Of a stretch of 64,000 bases of DNA, positions 58,294 to 64,000 are shown piece after piece; position 1 is the stretch's first letter; the number at the start of each line of letters is the position of its first letter. The notes under the pieces are model-generated. The model was not told the origin of the DNA and searched no databases. It saw only the letters and a list, made by a program, of their open reading frames with translations. This stretch comes from Heligmosomoides polygyrus polygyrus (taxonomy: Eukaryota; Nematoda; Chromadorea; Rhabditida; Heligmosomidae). The translations under genes were made by a program, and so were the position numbers. The stretch lies in contig OX377202.1 of assembly GCA_947396885.1 (NCBI GenBank), forward strand, positions 29,317,407 through 29,381,406, in the 5' to 3' direction.

Positions 58294-58621
58294 AACCTGA
58301 AAGTCGACGATGACGGGGCGGACGGATGGGTGAATGTGACCAAGGCGCAAAGGGCGGGACGTTTTGACGGGCGCCGCTGCAGTTTTTCTGCACGCTGAGG
58401 GTTAACCTCGTCGCCAAAGTCATTACCAGTTCGAGCAACCTCTTTCACTGCTCAAGGACGACGCCCTCTTCACATTCCCGAAGCGGCACACATCGCCGTT
58501 GATGGCGGATAGCATTGATGAGATGACCTGTTCAAGATGGTGGGTGGTCGCCTTGGAAGTGTCACCAGTTGAACTACAGCCACTTAAGATGGATAAGAAA
58601 TCCTCGGCCGACCTAAACTAG
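58294..58621 (+). pseudogene. Coding-like remnant in two frames
   Basis: 58294-58398 reads KVDDDGADGWVNVTKAQRAG then a stop; 58406-58621 reads FEQPLSLLKDDALFTFPKRH, MADSIDEMTCSRWWVVALEV and SPVELQPLKMD then TAG. Both are markedly protein-like and sit in a GC-rich block on the same strand, but in different frames only 7 bp apart, too close for an intron. A frameshifted pseudogene, a cellular gene fragment or a transposon protein are all possible. The D..DGWV.VT motif faintly recalls the end of RRP7-type proteins; I do not assign it. Confidence 0.4.
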
Positions 58622-58624
58622 AGA

Positions 58625-58938
58625 AGAAAGGATTAAGAATAAGGGAGTTAACCAATCCTTTTTGAGATGCGCAGCGCATTCTAGTTTTACGGGATGTCGT
58701 GGAGGCACTTTAAATACGTATTTGGCCTGTAGAATGAACTATGGTGGCCAGCCGATGGACATGATTTTATCCTTCTCAGACGAATGTGGTACCAATTCAC
58801 TGGCTCCGGAATTATGGAAGGCTTGCTTAGGCTAGGGAGAGGAGGGGGGGGGGGGTGGGGGTAAATACGAACCAGGAACTTGGAATCGGGTCCACGACAA
58901 CCTGCACCTCCTCCGACCCCGCTTCAAGTGCCCGTAAC
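58625..58938 (-). mobile_element. SINE-1 copy with an internal G-tract
   Basis: Reverse copy with AAGGATTAAGAATAAGG tail, GGGATGTCGTGGAGGCA body and CCTCCGACCCCGCTTCAAG head. A run of 13 G (58847-58859, then TGGGGG) expands the GGCGGG part of the head region. Confidence 0.85.
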
Positions 58939-59168
58939 TAGAGGGAGAATACTGCAAAATAGCCCAACGAAGAAAAATTTGGGGTGTGAAAGCAGCTGCT
59001 GTGCTGTAGAGGCGACAGTTTCCTCATGGAAGCGAACAGCCCATATCTAGTGGCCACGTATAGCCCTGTGGAAAATCAGAAAAGGCATAACTAGCCTTCG
59101 CTGAAGAACTTCATCCACAATAAAATGGGACACTCAGTTTGTCCTCCAGGATGTGAAGAAGTCTCAAT

Positions 59169-60418
59169 CAGGGGTGTGCGCTGATTTGCCGCCGGTAAAT
59201 TTATTGCCGCATACTTTTAACGCGGAAATTCGCCGGTAAATTCCGGTAAATTCGATAAATCGGGAATCTTTTTTAAATTTCATATTCTCTCAAAAAAAAA
59301 AAATGGTTTTAAGCGGCGGTAATGTAAAAAAGCGTAAAGCTTTTCACCGAAACATCATCACGTTCAGAAAAATCATACCGTCTTCATTTTATCACGCATA
59401 CGTCATCCTAAGCAAACAAAGCAAGCGGAAGCCTAACAATGCACAAGTGTAATGATCTATATTGTGAGTGCTTTAAAAAATAAAAGCTTAATTAAAATTC
59501 TACAAAAACATTTCTGGAACATCCGTAATTCAATCGAATATTGCGATATTTCTTTTGGATTAACAGTCTAATTGCTTTTTGAAATTGTCGCAATTATAAT
59601 CATTTCATTCGATGAAGGAATGATTTACACCCTAGATTACCACTTTTTTGAGCTATTAAGCTGTACTTTGGAGCAAAGCCAGACACGTCAGAAAAGACAG
59701 TGAAATGTGGCATGATAACGGATTTCTTCCTCTTCTCATATGGGAAAACAGCTTAAGAGTCCACCAAGAGATCAGAGGCCGTATTCATGAAGTGGCGGGA
59801 ACGGGAGATAAACGATATCATGGGGATATCATCTCTCGCCTCTCTCTCCTGCCTCGCTCTCTCACCTCCATCGCTTCCCGTGGGAAGCCGGGAAGATCCC
59901 GGGAACGTTCATGAATACGGCTACAGGTAGACTAGCGAAGTATGTACATTCTGATGCCTTACATTTTGGGCTAAATTACGGGAACAAGACGTGAGCTCAT
60001 TTTCTCCCTATTCCTCTGGCGATCGTCTATTCTGAGAGCTTCTATATCTCTAGTTCAAATTGTCTCATGTCGTGTGGGAATCTCAGCACGAGGTGCTGTT
60101 CCAGTGGAGCGCGCTTTCACACTGGAGCGCACCATCTGCGTCTCCTGATGTGGGCATGAGTGCTTTAATGAGGTTGAGGGCCATGAACACTAATAGCAAG
60201 TTATCATCAAAGATAGCAGCAATCACTTCTAAACTGAGGACGGTAGTATGTTTCCATCCCCATTCGATATATAGAAACATGATTTTGTATGAAAAAGTCA
60301 CTAAATTTTCCGGTAAATTTGGGAATTTACCGGAAATTTCCGTTAAAAGAATTTGTCGCGAAAATGCCGGTAAATCCGTTAAACCGGTAAACCGTTAACC
60401 GGTAAATGCACATCCCTG
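59169..60418. mobile_element. Non-autonomous hAT-type transposon with 8-bp target duplication
   Basis: 1250 bp flanked on both sides by GTCTCAAT (59161-59168 and 60419-60426), a perfect 8-bp duplication, the hallmark of hAT insertion. The ends are CAGGGGTGTGC and, reverse-complemented, CAGGGATGTGC: 10 of 11 matching and of the hAT CAGGGGT type. Both ends carry several CCGGTAAAT motifs (59200-59255 and 60308-60408), as expected of transposase-binding subterminal repeats. No transposase frame is present. A smaller inverted-repeat element is nested inside. Confidence 0.93.
59778..59921. mobile_element. 144-bp MITE-like element nested in the hAT
   Basis: 14-bp perfect inverted ends GCCGTATTCATGAA ... 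TTCATGAATACGGC, with further complementarity inward (GGCGGGAACGGGAGAT against ATCCCGGGAACG). Palindromic GATATCATGGGGATATC near the middle. No clear target duplication was found at its borders. Confidence 0.75.
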
Positions 60419-60439
60419 GTCTCAATATACAGAAAGGCA

Positions 60440-60640
60440 TTGGGCGCGTGTAGCGCAGTCGGATGAGATGTCGGCTGTCATGTGAAATCGATTCCAGGTT
60501 CCTCGTTCGGATTTAGCGCCCAGACCAACCAAGCCTCCCATTCCTCCTGGTCGGTGAATTGGTACCGGGCTTGTCTGATCTGGAACATGTGACGCATCCC
60601 AGAAGGGTAACGTCGTCCTTTATCCTTTATTATGCGCTGT
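60440..60640 (+). mobile_element. SINE-1 copy with internal deletion
   Basis: Perfect A box TAGCGCAGTCGG, B box CGTTCGGATTT, then the body jumps from CTTGTCTG to the GACGCATCCCAGAAGGG...CCTTTATCCTTTATT tail, losing about 100 bp. It starts 14 bp after the hAT target duplication. Confidence 0.88.
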
Positions 60641-60965
60641 AAGAAATAATAAGCGAGAAAAGCACAGCGAATAGAAAGTGCTGAGTTTGCGCACATCATA
60701 GGTCTATATTAGGTTTAACTTTTACCCTGAATAGTCAAGCTCGTAAACCTCAACAGATATCTGTCCACCTGTGTACTGTCTAAATAGATGAAGGGGAATA
60801 CATAGACTAATAACTGCCTCAGATTAGTGTCATGTACGATAACTAATCTGTCGCTGGGACCCTGTTAGTCAGCGCAACCACTGCTCCTCTACAACTTCTC
60901 GTAGAAACAGAATTAAAGGCTCATCTAAAAAGGTGTGGTTGGGGTCTCCCTTTACCCTTCCAGAT

Positions 60966-61031
60966 ATGTTATATCTATTCATTCTCCTAGCAGTGGTTCT
61001 AGCGCTTCCTTCGAAAGCGTTGTTGGCGTTT
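60966..61031 (+). CDS. First exon of a secreted or membrane protein (candidate)
   Basis: ATG two bases after TTACCCTTCCAG, resembling a spliced-leader acceptor. 22 codons encode a signal-peptide-like MLYLFILLAVVLALPSKA then LLAF, ending in phase 0 at TTT|GTAAGC, a good donor. A SINE begins 14 bp into the supposed intron. The second exon was not found in the remaining 3 kb. Confidence 0.45.
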
Positions 61032-61044
61032 GTAAGCAAATTAA

Positions 61045-61290
61045 AGGATGAGGACAAAGGACGGCGTTACTCAATCCTTTTAGGATGTGCAACGCATTCT
61101 ACTTCTACGGGATGTCGTGGAAGCGATTTGAATGCGCATTTGGCCATACAATGACTTGCGGCACTCAGCCGATGAACAAGTCAGCGCTTTATCCTTCCCA
61201 GACAAGTCTGGTATTAATGCACCGCCCCCGGAGGGATGATAGGCTTGCTTGGCCTGGGCGGGAGATCGGAACGAGGAAACTGGTTTCAGA
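61045..61290 (-). mobile_element. SINE-1 copy, head truncated
   Basis: AAAGGATGAGGACAAAGGACGGCG tail, body well preserved to GGCCTGGGCGGGAGATCGGAAC; ends before the A box. Confidence 0.87.
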
Positions 61291-61479
61291 AGCAGGCTAT
61301 ACAAAAGTGGCGAGTTATGTAAAGAATATTGTCTTTTTTTCTTCCCCAAGATGAAATTTTGCGCAAAATGTCGTTTTCGCTATTGTGCACAGCCTCAGCA
61401 GTGAAGTTTTTCACCATAACGAGACTGTTGCTGCAGATCTCCTGCGGCTTATTTCATTCCGTTAGAGTAGATGGCTTTG

Positions 61480-61705
61480 AGGGCATGTTGAAACACAGCT
61501 GAGTGAAGCGGCGGCACCCAGAATCGAGATCCTAGTCCATCCATGCCTTCCATCTAGAATTTGTACCAAACATGCCTGGGAAAGGTGGACACCGACTTGT
61601 TCGTGGGAGAACCCTACGCAAGTCACGTGTAGACCAAATATGCGGACTAATCATCTCCACGACATCTTCAGATGCACGATGCGCGGCGCATCCCACCTAG
61701 ATACT
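61480..61705 (+). mobile_element. SINE-1, strongly diverged copy
   Basis: CCATGCCTTCCAT, TTGTACCAAACATGCCTGGGAAAGG, GACTTGTTCGTGGG, CGCAAGTCA and CATCTCCACGACATC...GCGGCGCATCCCA blocks occur in the correct order for a plus copy; the tail is missing. Confidence 0.7.
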
Positions 61706-64000
61706 GATCAACGGAACGGCACGCAAAAGTGTGACAAACAAAATAATAGAGATCAAAGGGTTAAGCGCAAAGCACAGCACTGGCAGTGCATGATGTCTGT
61801 CTCATGTAGAAACCGCTCTTGCGACTCGACCGACGGTCGGCTACCGCCACAGTGAATGTGCTACTCCGACCTACAATTGAACCGGTCTACACAGTGTTTT
61901 ATCTATAGTTTGATTCTCATAGAACAATGAGTAGCCCAGTGAGCGGATTTGAGCCGCTTCTGCTGCGCCCGCATAGAAGGGATAAGAATTCATCCATTCG
62001 CTGTCTCCTATAGATCGTTCCTTAGGATTTTTAGGGCCAAAACCAATTAGGGTTTTCTCAATTCCGGCTGCAAGAGAGAATCGAATTTTAAAAATGGGAG
62101 TGTAGTAAAGGCCGAAATCAAGCAGCCCCTTTTTAACACTCCACGATTTTTACGCCGACGTGAAACTGTGAGGAATTCTAACGAAGCATTTAACTCCCTA
62201 CAGGCCATCAGAGCTTGCCGCCGAAAATGTAGTGTTTTTGCGACTTTTGCAGGAAGCGGTTAGCCTTGCTGTAGAACTTCATCCAGTTGATTCTTGAGCG
62301 CAAAAGTGGCGCAGTGAACTTTTTTTTCTAAAAAAGCAGACTGCAGGTTGTAAGTATTGACTTCAACAACATCCTGAGCTCGTAAGTAAAAAATGAAATC
62401 TGGAATTGAACTCGACTCCTGTTGAGCCGCTCACAGCGACTTCTTGCAATCACTTCTTGTAAAACGGACGAGAGAGCACCCCTGAATGTCTGCCGAAAAC
62501 GAAGTTTCCCAGGGAGCTGTGGGAATGCCGCGTTAAAATCTCCATAAAACGTGCAGTTCCGCACATTCAAGGCGCTCGACGCGTTAACGATTTTCATCTG
62601 CCATGAGACTCGAAAAACGCCCTGGCCAGATGGACTTCGAAGCCAGCGGAGGGTAGAAAAACCACGAAGAGATTGTAAAGCGAAGTCAGAGAACAAGCTG
62701 CAGCGTCGCTTCGTTGAGGGAAAAACTACTGGGATGACAGAAAGCATTCGTCCGTCGTACTGAAGGAAACTCCTCAGAAGGTGGAAGCAGGCCACAGGGC
62801 CCAACCACTCCTCTTTCGGATGACTAGGTTGATTTCTTGGTTACTACAGTTAGTGAAGAAAGGCAACAGGTCCAATTTCAAGAAAACTCTACGCAACTAC
62901 ACCCTATGATTTCGATTAATCCTCGAAAGGCTTGCTAGCCGGTTTAACCGTTTCAGCGCATTCCTAGAAGCTTCAGTCAGTGAAGAAAGTAATAGAGTTA
63001 TGTGACGCGCTGCGGCTTCTGCAGTTCCTTGAAAAACTCGTCCACATAACGACGAAGTGAAACCTCAAAGGCGAGGGGAAAGCGAGCTTCTAGCCGGAAC
63101 TCGTTCACGCGTGCGGGTACCAGGCATTTAGTCGGCAACAGGTAGAGCTCGCAATGCTACAGCGCAATACCCACTGACTTCGCATAGATAAGGTAGAAAT
63201 GGCATTCTCCAGGGAGTCGCCGCCTCAGTTATTCATGACATCCTTGTGTTCCGGCGAACAGAACAGTGTATGGCACATATCCAACGATTGGATTAACCCT
63301 AAACATTAAACCTGCCAGCATTTAATTTAGGTACGACGTAGCCAATTCAAAGCTTTTTTTTTTGCCAGACGATAGACTACGACTGCTAAGTGTTCCATGT
63401 TCAAAACATGGTCAGACGACGCGAGAAACAGCACAGCTAGAGGCGCTTCACTCAGTAAATGTCTAGGTAATTCCAAGCAAAAAATGTACATTAAAACCTC
63501 GCCTCTCCAAGTGCCTACTTGATTAAGAGTGCTACACGAATCTACATGAAATGCGAAATCAATTAAGACGATGCAGTGGCACGTCTAACGCCAGCTCGCA
63601 CTGCAAAGCTTGTCCAGCCTGCTTGCAGGAGGGAGCTCAGTAATCATTCTATTAACTGACAAACGATATAAGGAAAATCAATACCTACCTGGCAAGCGCC
63701 AGGCATTTAACTTCTATAACATCACGTTTACGAAGACATCTAATTTCCAAAAAGTGCTCGGAACAGCTTCACAAGGAAACTGATGCTGCGCTGTAGTGAC
63801 GTCGATTATCGATTGAAAAAAACCGAATGGAGACTCACGGTCAAAACTTCTAGGATTACCTAGTCTGGAAGGTAGAGGGAAGAGAGATGACCTCATCATG
63901 TCCCTTGAAATTGTTACTGGTAGGACTGCTCGCCAACACAATTCTTTCAGCTTGCTCCTTCCAGAACAAAGGGTGGTTTGCATAATGTCAGGGTTAGCGT
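61706..64000. other. No supported gene
   Basis: A 158-codon minus-strand frame at 62328-62804 starts at TTG; from an internal Met it is basic and Ser/Arg-rich with no motif. A minus frame at 63714-63983 has a true ATG and a TAG|GTAATC donor-like site after about 40 codons. Neither has enough support. Confidence 0.35.

Overview
The window looks like a nematode nuclear contig, most likely a strongylid (hookworm-like) parasite. This is inferred from short exons bounded by TTTCAG-type acceptors, 5' exons sitting a few bases after TTTCAG/TTCCAG (the look of spliced-leader acceptors), decayed CR1- and RTE-type retrotransposons, mariner and hAT DNA transposons, and a tRNA-derived SINE present in about twenty copies. 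There are no bacterial-style operons, and almost no long open frame is a gene. Two runs of exactly 200 N (8-207 and 35958-36157) are scaffold gaps.

The best gene is on the minus strand. Five exons between 19334 and 12529 join with perfectly matching splice phases and end in a stop codon at 12529. A sixth exon at 42474-42579, and less certainly a seventh at 45593-45718, fit the same chain. The joined product is an S/T/P/D-rich acidic tail, a basic segment, and a charged helix with coiled-coil character near the C-terminus. I do not recognise the family. If the 42474-42579 exon belongs, the 23-kb intron 19335-42473 holds most of the repeat complex described next.

Layout. 380-1487: a tandem array of a ~146-bp unit with a 435-bp higher-order period. 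5-9 kb: two broken CR1-like retrotransposons, one interrupted by a SINE. 12.5-19.3 kb: exons of the minus-strand gene, with SINE copies and an inverted mariner pair in its introns. 26.6-29.4 kb and 37.7-40.5 kb: two copies of a 2.8-kb segment carrying a conserved last exon. 29409-30341: a mariner with a G-homopolymer inverted terminus, lying exactly where the first copy stops. 30344-34530: a ~4.2-kb imperfect palindrome with a smaller palindrome in its centre, followed by a 137-bp satellite, an RTE remnant and a gap. 41-49 kb: further minus-strand exons and candidate secreted-protein sequence. 54-61 kb: two plus-strand signal-peptide first exons, a two-frame coding-like remnant, and a 1250-bp non-autonomous hAT element with a perfect 8-bp target duplication.

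No CRISPR array, rRNA gene or confident functional tRNA was found. Three tRNA-shaped sequences are heads of a second SINE family, and two other tRNA-like sequences look like decayed tRNA-derived units.
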